From Spirochaetaceae bacterium (lineage in GTDB: Bacteria > Spirochaetota > Spirochaetia > Treponematales > Breznakiellaceae), in NCBI GenBank assembly GCA_031267955.1, contig JAIRYB010000101.1, positions 1 to 20,660 of the forward strand: a DNA stretch of 20,660 bases, given 5' to 3'. The notes under the pieces are model-generated. The model searched no databases. It was not told where the DNA came from and saw only the letters and a program-made list of their open reading frames with translations. A program made the translations under genes and the position numbers. Shown here in pieces: positions 7,032-15,496 of the stretch. How positions within the stretch are numbered: the stretch's first letter is position 1; each line of letters starts with the position of its first letter.

Positions 7032-7856
7032 ATGAGGCGCGCCGGAATCTTTTTCAGGGTACTGATCCCGCTTTTTTTCTTTGCGCCGCTGCTTCCGCTT
7101 TCAGCCCAAAACTACCCCTTTCCCGCGGTTTCCACCGAAGGCACCATGGATATACCGACGCCCCAGCCCGATCCGGTGATACCTTTCATCGATCTGACGG
7201 TACGGAATCCTGAATCCGGGCAGGAAGTAGCCTTTTCCGTACAATTGCTGCTGCTTGTCACGGTCCTTTCCCTGGCCCCGAGCATCATCATCCTGATGAC
7301 CAGCTTTCTCAGAATCTCCATAGTCCTTGACTTTATCAAGCGGGCGCTGTCCTTGCAGCAGGTCCCCCCGAACCAGGTGATCCTGGGAATATCGCTTTTC
7401 CTGACAATTTTTATCATGTGGCCTACCTTCCAGACGATTTACGATAGTTCCTTTAAGCCCCTGGCTGACGGGGAAATTTCGGCGGAGGCCGCTTACCGGG
7501 AGGCCGAAGGGCCGCTGCGCCTGTTCATGTACCGGCAGATGCAGTCCAATCCCGGAAATATCCGGCTTTTCATGGCAATGAGGGGGCTCGACAAGCCCGA
7601 CACCCTGGCGGATGTGCCGACCTACGTGCTTATCCCCGCGTTTATACTGAACGAGCTTACGGTCGCCTTCAAAATAGGGATACTGCTCTTTATCCCTTTC
7701 ATCGTGATCGACATGGTGGTGGCGAGCGCCCTCATGTCTATGGGTATGATCATGCTGCCCCCGGTGATGATCTCCATGCCCTTCAAGCTCATCCTCTTTA
7801 TCCTGGTGGACGGCTGGGGGCTTTTGACGGACCAGCTTGTCCGTTCTTTTATATGA
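7032..7856 (+). CDS. fliP: Flagellar type III export gate protein FliP
   Basis: FliP is the main subunit of the export pore through which flagellar axial proteins cross the inner membrane. The protein has 274 residues, with an N-terminal signal sequence (hydrophobic to about residue 25, ending in SAQ) as is usual for FliP. The first membrane block is LLLVTVLSLAPSIIILMTSF and continues into RISIVLDF, and the C-terminal block runs from the AFILNELTVAFKIG stretch to MISMPFKLILFILVDGW. Both are near-canonical FliP signatures. The ATG touches the fliO stop codon, and the ribosome binding site (AAGGGG) lies inside fliO, so the two are translationally coupled. fliQ follows after 25 bp. Confidence 0.97.
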   Translation: MRRAGIFFRVLIPLFFFAPLLPLSAQNYPFPAVSTEGTMDIPTPQPDPVIPFIDLTVRNPESGQEVAFSVQLLLLVTVLSLAPSIIILMTSFLRISIVLDFIKRALSLQQVPPNQVILGISLFLTIFIMWPTFQTIYDSSFKPLADGEISAEAAYREAEGPLRLFMYRQMQSNPGNIRLFMAMRGLDKPDTLADVPTYVLIPAFILNELTVAFKIGILLFIPFIVIDMVVASALMSMGMIMLPPVMISMPFKLILFILVDGWGLLTDQLVRSFI

Positions 7857-7881
7857 GCGGTTTATATGCGGGAGGGAATAG

Positions 7882-8151
7882 TTGAGTATCGGTGATGTGA
7901 CAAGCCTCCTGCGGGACGGCATATTGGAAGTGCTTTTGCTGGCCGCTCCCCTTCTGGTATCCGCGCTGGTTGTGGGGCTGGTAGTGGCGATTTTTCAGGC
8001 TACCACTTCGATCCAGGAGCAGACCCTGACCTTTGTGCCGAAGGTTATCGCGATACTTCTGGTGCTGGGTTTCCTGGGGGGCTGGATGTTTTCCTCCCTG
8101 GGGGACTATACAGTACAGTTATTCAAAATGATTCCGGCTATGGCCCGGTAG
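7882..8151 (+). CDS. fliQ: Flagellar export gate protein FliQ
   Basis: This 89-residue, two-helix membrane protein is the usual FliQ size. It shows the family pattern of an N-terminal helix (about 15-38, ending in VAIFQATTSIQEQTLTFVPK) followed by a second helix (about 50-70). It packs around FliP and FliR in the export pore. It begins with TTG at 7882, supported by GGAGGG at 7871-7876 with 5-base spacing; no ATG fits. The gene lies between fliP and fliR with short gaps. Confidence 0.96.
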   Translation: MSIGDVTSLLRDGILEVLLLAAPLLVSALVVGLVVAIFQATTSIQEQTLTFVPKVIAILLVLGFLGGWMFSSLGDYTVQLFKMIPAMAR

Positions 8152-8169
8152 CTCGGCCCGGAGGTTGTA

Positions 8170-8985
8170 GTGGAAAGCAATATTATCGGGGAGCTGCTGG
8201 GCGCGGCGCCGGTGTTTTTGCTGATCGCGGTACGCGCGCTTGCCATGATAGAAACAGCGCCCCTGCTCTCCTCCGAATCGATTCCCCAGGTTGCGAAAAT
8301 TTCCCTCGCGGGATTTGCCGCCTATTCGGCGTTTCCCACAGCTCTTGCCGCGGACTGGGACACGGGCTACTTCAGCCTGGCCTTTGTATTCCTTATCGCC
8401 GGGGAGGCCATCATCGGTATTATTTTGGGATTCTACCTTACCATTATCTTTTCCGCGTTTTCAACCGCCGGGCAGTTTTTCTCTTTGCAGATGGGCTTTG
8501 GCGCTTCCGAAACCTTTGATCCCCTGTCGCAGGTGGAAAACCCGCTCATGGGCCAGTACCTGAATCTTGTGGCCATGCTGGTATTTTTGGTGATGGGCGG
8601 TTTTCGGGAACTCTTTCTCGGCGGGTTCTGGCGCTCTATAGAAAGCATCAATATTCTGAATTTAACCGCGGGCCGGGAAGCGGCGGTAAAACTGCTCCTT
8701 ACCGGCCTTTCCCGGCTTTTCCTGGACGCTATCATCATCAGTATGCCCATTCTGGGAACCCTGTTCCTCACCTCCCTTACTACGGGCCTTATTTCAAAAG
8801 CAGCGCCCCAGATCAACATACTTTCAGAGGGGTTCCCCATCTCCATTACGGTGGCCTTCCTCCTTATTGCCGCGACCATGCCCTTCATGGTGGAGGCGTT
8901 CGGCCGGGTAATCGACGCGGGCTGGCGGGCTATAGAAACGCTGTACGCCGACCTTGGCGGCAGAATCCAGGGGGCGGCCTTATGA
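8170..8985 (+). CDS. fliR: Flagellar export gate protein FliR
   Basis: FliR is the single-copy subunit that completes the FliP5-Q4-R1 export pore. The 271-residue protein is mostly membrane helices. It has the family's central QMGFGASETFDPLSQVENPLMGQ stretch in two parts around residues 113-135 (QMGFG, then a conserved acidic/Pro segment) and the GLISKAAPQINI segment near residue 210. The start is GTG with GGAGG (8160-8164) at 5-base spacing. The stop overlaps the flhB start as ATGA, so the two are coupled. In some bacteria FliR and FlhB are fused; here they are separate but overlapping. Confidence 0.96.
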   Translation: MESNIIGELLGAAPVFLLIAVRALAMIETAPLLSSESIPQVAKISLAGFAAYSAFPTALAADWDTGYFSLAFVFLIAGEAIIGIILGFYLTIIFSAFSTAGQFFSLQMGFGASETFDPLSQVENPLMGQYLNLVAMLVFLVMGGFRELFLGGFWRSIESINILNLTAGREAAVKLLLTGLSRLFLDAIIISMPILGTLFLTSLTTGLISKAAPQINILSEGFPISITVAFLLIAATMPFMVEAFGRVIDAGWRAIETLYADLGGRIQGAAL

Positions 8986-10175
8986 AGGCCCTTTGTTTTC
9001 CGGCTTGCGCCCGGCCCCCTGCCGGCGGACGGGCTTTCCCTGAACACCCGCGCGCGGGCGAATTCCGGGCCGCCTTAAACCTTGACCTCCAGTGGTTCGC
9101 CGCGGAAGACGAGGGCCGTACCGAGGAGCCGTCCGAGTACAAGATGCGGAAGGCCCGGGAAGAGGGGCGTGTCGCGAAGAGCCAGGAACTTGTCGGGGCT
9201 TTGGTGCTGCTGCTCCCGGCGCTCGCGATACTTGTTCTGGCGCCCTCTATGCTCAGGACCTGCGTGGAAATGATACGTTTCTACTTTCTCCGGGCCGTGG
9301 AACTGGACCCGGTTAAAGACAGGATAGTTATGGAAGCGTTTCTGAATTACTTCGTACGCCTGGTGCTGCCCATTGTGGCGGTCGCCATGGCCGCCGCCAT
9401 TTTCGCGAATCTAGTGCAGACAGGTTTCCTCTTTACGGCAAAACCGCTCGTCCCCAACTTTTCAAAAATTGTACCCCGCTTCGGGCAGTATCTGCAACGG
9501 ACCCTGTTTTCCGTGGACGGGCTTTTTAACTTTTTCAAGAATATGGTCAAGATGGCCATTATAGGCGGCGTGGCGTTTCTGCTGATCCGTTCCCGCATAG
9601 AGGAGCTTGCCAATCTCCAGCGCATAAATTTCTGGACCGGCGTAACGCTGGTGGCTTCGCTCGCGATACGGCTTCTGATTATCTGCGCGCTGCTGCTGCT
9701 CGCGCTTTCCATACCGGACTATATGTTCCAGCGCTGGCGCTACCGGGAATCCTTAAAGATGAGCCGGGAAGAGGTAAAGGAAGAGCGGAAGATGTACGAA
9801 GGGGATCCCCAGATACGCAACCGTATACGGCAGCGGATGCGGGAACTTATGTCGAAAAACATGATCGCCAATGTGCCGAAGGCGGATGTGGTTGTAACGA
9901 ACCCGACCCATTTCGCCGTGGCCCTGGAGTATGACCGGGAAACCATGCCCGCCCCCCGGGTAAGCGCCAAGGGGCAGGACGAGATGGCCCGGCGTATCAG
10001 GGAAATCGCCCGGGAATACGAGGTGCCTATTGTGGAAAATAAGCCCCTGGCCCGGGCTTTGTACGCGGAAACCGAAGTGGGGGACATCATTCCCGCCGCG
10101 TATTACGAGGTAGTTGCCATGGTTTTAGGCAAGGTAATGGCCCTGAACGAAAAACGCCGCAAGATGAGCGCGTAA
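8982..10175 (+). CDS. flhB: Flagellar export switch protein FlhB
   Basis: FlhB controls the substrate switch from rod/hook to filament proteins. The protein has 397 residues: a cytoplasmic N-terminus with DEGRTEEPSEYKMRKAREEG (43-62), four membrane helices (about 70-240), a linker, and the cytoplasmic domain with the self-cleavage motif NPTH (307-310). The C-terminal end keeps the conserved IVENKPLARALY pattern. About 35 extra Pro/Arg/Ala-rich residues precede the usual LDLQWFA-like start. No later in-frame ATG/GTG/TTG is suitably placed, and AGGGGG lies just upstream of the ATG at 8982, so the extension appears real. The start overlaps the fliR stop by 4 bp. Confidence 0.96.
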   Translation: MKALCFPACARPPAGGRAFPEHPRAGEFRAALNLDLQWFAAEDEGRTEEPSEYKMRKAREEGRVAKSQELVGALVLLLPALAILVLAPSMLRTCVEMIRFYFLRAVELDPVKDRIVMEAFLNYFVRLVLPIVAVAMAAAIFANLVQTGFLFTAKPLVPNFSKIVPRFGQYLQRTLFSVDGLFNFFKNMVKMAIIGGVAFLLIRSRIEELANLQRINFWTGVTLVASLAIRLLIICALLLLALSIPDYMFQRWRYRESLKMSREEVKEERKMYEGDPQIRNRIRQRMRELMSKNMIANVPKADVVVTNPTHFAVALEYDRETMPAPRVSAKGQDEMARRIREIAREYEVPIVENKPLARALYAETEVGDIIPAAYYEVVAMVLGKVMALNEKRRKMSA

Positions 10176-10188
10176 GGAGAAATAAATT

Positions 10189-12303
10189 ATGGCCGATGTC
10201 GCCCGGCCCGGCGGGACTCCGGTATCCAGCACACTAGCCTCTATATTCGGCAGCCAGAGGGATATGATCATCGCCTTTATGGTGGTGATGGTAGTAATCA
10301 TGCTGATAATCCCCCTCCCCACCGTGCTTCTGGATTTGCTCATGGCCATGAACCTGGTCCTGTCCCTGCTCATACTCCTCATTGTAATGTACACGAAGAA
10401 GCCTACTGACTTTAGCAGTTTTCCTACCCTGCTTCTGGTGGTTACCGTGTTCGGCCTGGCCCTCAATGTTTCCTCGACCCGGCTTATCCTTACCAAGGGC
10501 GAAGATTTTGACGGCAGGATGATCCGGGCCTTCGCGACTTTTGTCGTCGGTTCGGGCGGCACCGACGGCCTTGTAGTGGGGCTTATCATCTTCATCGTGA
10601 TACTTGCGGTACAGTTACTGGTCATCACCAAGGGGTCCACCCGTATCGCCGAAGTGGCGGCCCGTTTCGCCCTGGACGCCATGCCGGTAAAACAGATGGC
10701 CATTGAAACCGAGTACAATTCCGGGGCCATTACCGAAGAGGAATCCCAGGCAAAGAAAATAGAACTCCAGCGGGAGCTGGATTTTTACGGCAATATGGAC
10801 GGTTCCAGCAAATTTGTGTCCGGAAACGTAAAGGCCGGTATATTCATCACTGTTATCAATATTTTGGGCGGGATCATCGTGGGCGTTTCGATACACGGCG
10901 AGCCTATCACCCGGGCCCTGGGGACCTATATCTCGTTTACCATAGGCGACGGCCTCCTCTCCCAGTTTCCGGCCCTGCTTGTGTCCACCGCCACCGGCAT
11001 CCTCGTAAGCCGCAGCGGCGGGAGCGGCACCCTTGGCGAGGAAATCGCCGGCCAGTTCTCCAGGGACGAGCGGATATTCTGGATAGGCGCGGTGGTGCTG
11101 GGCGGCTTCGCCCTGCTTCCGGGCTTTCCCTGGTACGTACTCATCCCCATGGCGGGGCTGCTGGCGTTCACTGCCTTCCGGATTCACCGCTCGAAAAAGA
11201 AAGAGCTGCGCTACGCCGATGCCGCGGCCAGGGAAAACGCGAAAAAAGCCCGGGAAGAAAGCGCGGAAATGTCGCCCGTGGTCCCCCTTGATCCGCTTTC
11301 CCTTGAATTGGGCTACGGCCTCATTCCCCTGGTGGACAGGGATAAAGGCGCGGAACTGCTGGAACGAATAACTTCGATACGCCGGGAGTCCGCCCTGGAT
11401 CTGGGCCTGGTAATCCCCAGGATACGCATCATCGACAATATACGGCTTGAGCCTTCGGAGTACTGTTTCAAGATCAGGGGCGTTGACGTGGGCCGGGGGA
11501 AGATACGCATAGGCTACTATCTCTGCATCAACCCGGGCGGCGTTACCGAAGAAATTTCCGGCGAAAAAACGAGGGACCCCGCTTTCGGCCTCCCGGCGGT
11601 GTGGATAGGCGAGGACAGGCGGGACGAGGCGGAACGGGCCGGGTATACTGTTGTCGATCCTTCGTCAATAATCGTCACGCACCTTACGGAGATTATCAAA
11701 CGCTGCGCGGCGGAAATTCTGGGCCGCCAGGATACCCAGGGCATCCTGGATACCCTGAAGAAGGAATACCCGGCAGTTGTCGAGGAAGCGCAGAAACACT
11801 TAAGCCTTGGGGAGATACAGAAGGTGCTTCAGTCCCTGCTTAAGGAACGGGTATCCATACGCAACATGGTTGCCATTCTGGAGGCGCTGGCCGATTACGG
11901 CCCCATTACCAAGGACGTGGGCTTCCTGACCGAGAAGGCCAGGCAGGCGCTCGCGCGCCAGCTCTGCCTGCAATATTCGGGCGATGACCGGGTGCTGCGG
12001 GTACTCACCCTGGAACAGTCACTGGAACAGAAGATAGTCGAAAGCCGGGTGGAAACTTCGTCGGGGGTAATCTCCGCCCTGGACCCGGCTCTGCGGAAGG
12101 CCTGGATCAAGGCGCTCTCCCGGTCCGTGGCGGCCATGCATGAACAGGGCTGGACCCCCGTAGTACTTACCAGCGCGCAGGCCCGGTATTTGGTAAAATA
12201 TTCTACGGAACGGGAGCTTCCCGAATTGGTTGTGCTGTCGGTTCCGGAAATCGTAAACGATATTACTGTGGAAGCCGTAGGGGAAATACGTATAGAAAGC
12301 TGA
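10189..12303 (+). CDS. flhA: Flagellar export apparatus protein FlhA
   Basis: FlhA forms the nonameric ring of the export gate and docks chaperone-substrate complexes. The protein has 704 residues: about eight N-terminal membrane helices (about 25-310), a linker, and a large cytoplasmic domain (about 350-700). The FHIPEP-family stretch is clear (LNVSSTRLIL at 92-101 and ARFALDAMPVKQMAI around 165-179). Position 174 is Val where the consensus reads MPGKQ, probably a lineage variant. AGGAG at 10175-10179 precedes the ATG by 9 bases. It lies 13 bp after flhB and 16 bp before flhF, the usual spirochaete order. Confidence 0.97.
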   Translation: MADVARPGGTPVSSTLASIFGSQRDMIIAFMVVMVVIMLIIPLPTVLLDLLMAMNLVLSLLILLIVMYTKKPTDFSSFPTLLLVVTVFGLALNVSSTRLILTKGEDFDGRMIRAFATFVVGSGGTDGLVVGLIIFIVILAVQLLVITKGSTRIAEVAARFALDAMPVKQMAIETEYNSGAITEEESQAKKIELQRELDFYGNMDGSSKFVSGNVKAGIFITVINILGGIIVGVSIHGEPITRALGTYISFTIGDGLLSQFPALLVSTATGILVSRSGGSGTLGEEIAGQFSRDERIFWIGAVVLGGFALLPGFPWYVLIPMAGLLAFTAFRIHRSKKKELRYADAAARENAKKAREESAEMSPVVPLDPLSLELGYGLIPLVDRDKGAELLERITSIRRESALDLGLVIPRIRIIDNIRLEPSEYCFKIRGVDVGRGKIRIGYYLCINPGGVTEEISGEKTRDPAFGLPAVWIGEDRRDEAERAGYTVVDPSSIIVTHLTEIIKRCAAEILGRQDTQGILDTLKKEYPAVVEEAQKHLSLGEIQKVLQSLLKERVSIRNMVAILEALADYGPITKDVGFLTEKARQALARQLCLQYSGDDRVLRVLTLEQSLEQKIVESRVETSSGVISALDPALRKAWIKALSRSVAAMHEQGWTPVVLTSAQARYLVKYSTERELPELVVLSVPEIVNDITVEAVGEIRIES

Positions 12304-12319
12304 AGGAGAATAGGATAAA

Positions 12320-13576
12320 ATGGACTATTTTACGGAACAAGCGCCGTCCTATGCCCAATGTTTGGAAAAGATCCGTTCCAAATACGGGGACAGCGCGAAG
12401 GTGATGATCAAGAAAACCGTGCCGGTAAAAGGCGGTTTTCTCAATCTCTTTTCCAGGGAATGGGTGGAAATGACCGGGATTGTTAGCAGTAGCCAGGCCA
12501 AATATAATTTTACCGCCCAAACGGCGCCGCGGAAGCCGATGGATCTTAATTCCGCGGAACTGGACGAAGAGAAGAAAAAACTTATCGCGGCGGCGGGTAA
12601 AAGCGATCCTACTTTGCAGATGCTTCTGAGCGAAATGCGGACTATCAAGGAAAAGATCGATTCCGTCTCTGTTTCCGCCGGTTCCGGGCCGGTTCCGTCT
12701 TCCCAGGATCACCCTACCTTAACCAGAATAGAGAATTTGCTTAACCAAAACGATTTTACCCCGCGCTACCGGGCCGGCATCATGGACAGGGTGCGCCGGG
12801 AATTTTCCCTGGAGGCCCTGGAAGATTTTAAAGCTGTGGAAGAAAAGGCAGTCGAATGGATCGGGGAAAGCATACTGATCTACAAGGAGGATCAGTACCA
12901 GGCCAGGCCGCGGATAGTAGTGCTGGTGGGGCCTACCGGGGTGGGGAAGACCACCACGATCGCGAAACTCGCGGCCGCGTATATGCTGGGCGAGATAGGG
13001 AAGCGGCCCCTTTCGGTACGGATGATCACCATTGACAATTTCCGTATCGGCGCGGAACAGCAGATTGAACGTTACGGCCAGATCATGGGGATCCCTGTGG
13101 AGAGCGCCGAAAATTACCGGGAGCTCAAGGAAGTTATCGCGTTCAATTCGGAGAATGTCGATCTTATTCTGATCGATACCATCGGCAAGAGTCCCCGTTC
13201 CTCGGTGGAGCTCGCCGAAATGAAGGAACTTCTCGACGCCTGCGGATCGCGGGCCGAATTCCACCTGGCCCTGCCGGCCACCACCAAATCAAGCGATCTT
13301 ACTGAAATTCTGAAACAGTACGAGCCTTTTGGGTACAGGTCCGTGATTATCACCAAGATGGACGAAACGATACGGCTGGGCAATGTAATCAGCGCCCTGT
13401 CGGATAAAGGTAAATGCGTTTCCTATATCACCGAAGGCCAGCAGGTACCCAAGGATATACAGAAGGCGGAGGTAATGCGTTTCCTTGTTAATCTGGAAGG
13501 CTTTACGGTAGACCGGATGAAATTCGAGTCGGTTTTTCCGGGCGATGAATCCGAACTTATTCGATGGAGACAATGA
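12320..13576 (+). CDS. flhF: Flagellar placement GTPase FlhF
   Basis: FlhF is an SRP-type GTPase that marks where flagella are built. The protein has 418 residues. The N-terminal domain (1-55) includes the VKGGFLNLF stretch shared with other FlhF proteins. A variable linker with a helical region follows (about 80-140), then the N domain and the GTPase (about 198-400). Motifs: P-loop GPTGVGKTTT (204-213), DTIGKSP (286-292; the usual form is DTAGRSP), TKMDE (345-349) and GQQVPKDI (373-380). Start codon ATG with AAGGAG upstream. The stop codon TGA shares its last base with the probable flhG start, so FlhF and its regulator are coupled. The Ala-to-Ile change in the G3-like motif occurs where FlhF proteins vary and is not by itself a sign of inactivity. 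Confidence 0.95.
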   Translation: MDYFTEQAPSYAQCLEKIRSKYGDSAKVMIKKTVPVKGGFLNLFSREWVEMTGIVSSSQAKYNFTAQTAPRKPMDLNSAELDEEKKKLIAAAGKSDPTLQMLLSEMRTIKEKIDSVSVSAGSGPVPSSQDHPTLTRIENLLNQNDFTPRYRAGIMDRVRREFSLEALEDFKAVEEKAVEWIGESILIYKEDQYQARPRIVVLVGPTGVGKTTTIAKLAAAYMLGEIGKRPLSVRMITIDNFRIGAEQQIERYGQIMGIPVESAENYRELKEVIAFNSENVDLILIDTIGKSPRSSVELAEMKELLDACGSRAEFHLALPATTKSSDLTEILKQYEPFGYRSVIITKMDETIRLGNVISALSDKGKCVSYITEGQQVPKDIQKAEVMRFLVNLEGFTVDRMKFESVFPGDESELIRWRQ

Positions 13577-14532
13577 TGGGAGACCAGGCGGAAAAACTGC
13601 GGGAAATGATGCGGATAAAAAACGGAGACTCCCGGGAATCACAGGCCGGCGCGGGTTTTGAATCCCGGAAACGGAAGCCCGGCCCGCCGGGCAAGGCCCC
13701 CAATGAAAAGCAGCCCAGGGAAGGGAAAAAAACCCGGATCATTACCATTACAAGCGGGAAGGGCGGGGTGGGGAAAACCAATGTTTCCGTCAACATGGCC
13801 TTGGCCTATGCCCGCATAGGGAAAAAAGTAGTGGTTATGGACGCCGACCTGGGGCTGGCCAATGTAAATGTGATTCTCAACATGATCCCCAAGTTCAATC
13901 TTTACCATGTTATACGCAAGCAAAAAACCATGCGGGAAATTATGGTAGATACCGAATACGGCATCTCCATTGTTGCCGGGGCTTCCGGTTTTTCCAAGAT
14001 AGCCAACCTCAGCGAGGAGGAGCGGCAGAATTTTATTGATGAGCTGGACACCCTTTCCAACGCGGATATCATCATCATCGACACCTCGGCGGGCGTTTCA
14101 AGCAATGTGCTCGATTTTATCGCAGCCGCCGACGACGCGGTAATAATAACCACTCCGGAGCCGACGGCCATTACCGACGCGTACGGAATCATCAAGATCA
14201 TCGCGACGGAAATCGACAACCTCAATATGGGCCTTAAGCTGGTGGTGAACCGGGCCAAATCCGTGGCGGAGGCGAAAAAGGTGGCGGACCGCATGACCAC
14301 TATCGCGGGGCAGTTTTTAAACCTCAAAGTAGAATATCTGGGTTTTATTTACGATGATACTACGGTGTCCCACGCGGTCCTCAGGCAGAAACCTTTCATG
14401 GTTATCGATCCCGGATGCAAGGCGTCGCAGTGTGTCCAGCATATAGTCGGCCGCATGGAAAAGAGCGATGTCAAGGATACGGGCGGGTTCGGCAATATGT
14501 TCAAGCGGATGTTCAGCCGCGGCGAATTCTAA
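13576..14532 (+). CDS. flhG: MinD-type ATPase FlhG (FleN), regulator of FlhF
   Basis: FlhG limits flagellar number by stimulating FlhF GTP hydrolysis. From the ATG at 13576 it has 318 residues. The N-terminus carries DQAEKLR at residues 3-9, matching the known FlhF-activating DQAxxLR helix. After a basic linker comes the deviant Walker A motif (SGKGGVGKTN), then the Walker A'-like MDADLGLANVN and the Walker B-like IIIIDTSAG. The basic/hydrophobic C-terminal tail (FKRMFSRGEF) resembles a membrane-targeting helix. ATGs also occur at 13564 and 13573; GGAG at 13566-13569 fits 13576 best. The gene overlaps the flhF stop by one base. Confidence 0.94.
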   Translation: MGDQAEKLREMMRIKNGDSRESQAGAGFESRKRKPGPPGKAPNEKQPREGKKTRIITITSGKGGVGKTNVSVNMALAYARIGKKVVVMDADLGLANVNVILNMIPKFNLYHVIRKQKTMREIMVDTEYGISIVAGASGFSKIANLSEEERQNFIDELDTLSNADIIIIDTSAGVSSNVLDFIAAADDAVIITTPEPTAITDAYGIIKIIATEIDNLNMGLKLVVNRAKSVAEAKKVADRMTTIAGQFLNLKVEYLGFIYDDTTVSHAVLRQKPFMVIDPGCKASQCVQHIVGRMEKSDVKDTGGFGNMFKRMFSRGEF

Positions 14533-14541
14533 AGGCCGGTT

Positions 14542-15441
14542 ATGAATTCCAAAATAGGCGGTATCGCCGCGGCATTCGGTTTTGTTCTTTCCCTGGCCAT
14601 CGGCCTCATTTCAGGGACCGGTGTCTTTGCCGTTATGCGGGCCCTGGTCTTTGCCGCTTTTTTCTTTGTCCTTGCCAATATACTCATCATTATAGCCCGC
14701 CGGTTTCTTCCGGACCTTCTTGAATTCTCTCCGGAACCGAACGGCGATCCCCGCCCCGGGTCCAGGGTAAATATTGTCGAAGAAGACGGGGCCGCGTCTA
14801 TGCTCGGGGGCGAGGCGGGCCTTGAAAACCTGGACTCCGGGCAGGGCGGCGGTCTTCTGGCGGAGCCTGATCTGAGCAGCGAGCGTTTTTCCTACGGCGG
14901 CGATTCAGGGGCTTTCGGCGAGACGCCCCCGGATTTGGGCGGGGATTCCGGTTTCAGCGGAACGCCCTTCCCCGATTCCGGAAATTTGGCCGGCCCGGGC
15001 GAAAATCCGCCTGCCGGTATATCCTCCCCAGGCCCGGCTCTGGACCAGAGAGACAAAAATAGTTATAATAGAAAAGGAGATGTATCCGATTCAGAAGCCG
15101 GGGCGGGGGCCCCGTTTGCGGGCGGGGCAGGGCTTTCGCCGCCGGCGCCGCGCGGGGAAGCGGCTCTTCCCGGGGACAGTTCTTCCATGGACGTTTTGCC
15201 GGATTTTGAGGCCATGTCCCATGCTTTTCTGGCGTCGGCCAGGGAGGCCGAAACAGGCGAAGCCGGGGATGGGACAGCCGGCCAGACCGACGATGTGTTC
15301 CAGCTTTCGGTTACCGGCCAGTCGCCGGATCCCTCTTCGCAGTATTATACGGGCAATAAGCCTGTCGAGATGGAGGGGGATTTTCCGCCCAAGCAATTAG
15401 CGCAGGCTATACAGACCGTATTAAAACGTGATGAACAGTGA
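14542..15441 (+). CDS. Uncharacterised membrane protein of the flagellar operon
   Basis: I do not recognise a named family. The 299-residue protein has two adjacent N-terminal membrane helices (about 8-30 and 32-54). A long acidic, Gly/Pro/Ser-rich, probably disordered region follows (about 60-260). The C-terminus is short and more ordered (about 270-299, with YYTGNKPVE and PPKQLAQAIQTVLKRDEQ). The stretch is cytoplasmic or periplasmic depending on topology. It follows flhG by 9 bp and precedes the flagellar sigma factor, the place of small conserved hypothetical genes in treponeme flagellar operons. The ribosome binding site is weak (AAAGG). The low-complexity middle part is unusually GC-rich. 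A role in flagellar assembly is inferred from position only. Confidence 0.8.
   Translation: MNSKIGGIAAAFGFVLSLAIGLISGTGVFAVMRALVFAAFFFVLANILIIIARRFLPDLLEFSPEPNGDPRPGSRVNIVEEDGAASMLGGEAGLENLDSGQGGGLLAEPDLSSERFSYGGDSGAFGETPPDLGGDSGFSGTPFPDSGNLAGPGENPPAGISSPGPALDQRDKNSYNRKGDVSDSEAGAGAPFAGGAGLSPPAPRGEAALPGDSSSMDVLPDFEAMSHAFLASAREAETGEAGDGTAGQTDDVFQLSVTGQSPDPSSQYYTGNKPVEMEGDFPPKQLAQAIQTVLKRDEQ
15041..15069 (+). promoter_or_regulatory. Possible internal promoter before the flagellar sigma gene
   Basis: Inside the preceding gene an AT-rich island breaks the GC-rich coding sequence. It contains TGGACC (15041-15046), a 17-bp spacer and a perfect TATAAT (15064-15069). Transcription from it would begin near 15076, some 420 bp before the sigma-factor start. 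It could supply the sigma factor and downstream genes separately from the operon promoter. This is a pattern match only. Confidence 0.35.
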
Positions 15442-15496
15442 ATTTTCCTACCCCGGCGCGGCGGGACGGAAAATACCGCTGGACAAAGGAATGAGT

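Noticed and set aside
7101..7922. 273-codon minus-strand frame covering fliP
   Set aside because: It is His/Asp/Gln/Arg-rich, as expected for the reverse reading of a hydrophobic membrane protein gene. fliP on the plus strand is certain.
10615..11187. 190-codon minus-strand frame inside flhA
   Set aside because: It is antisense to a near-canonical FlhA, with no start signals or recognisable motifs.
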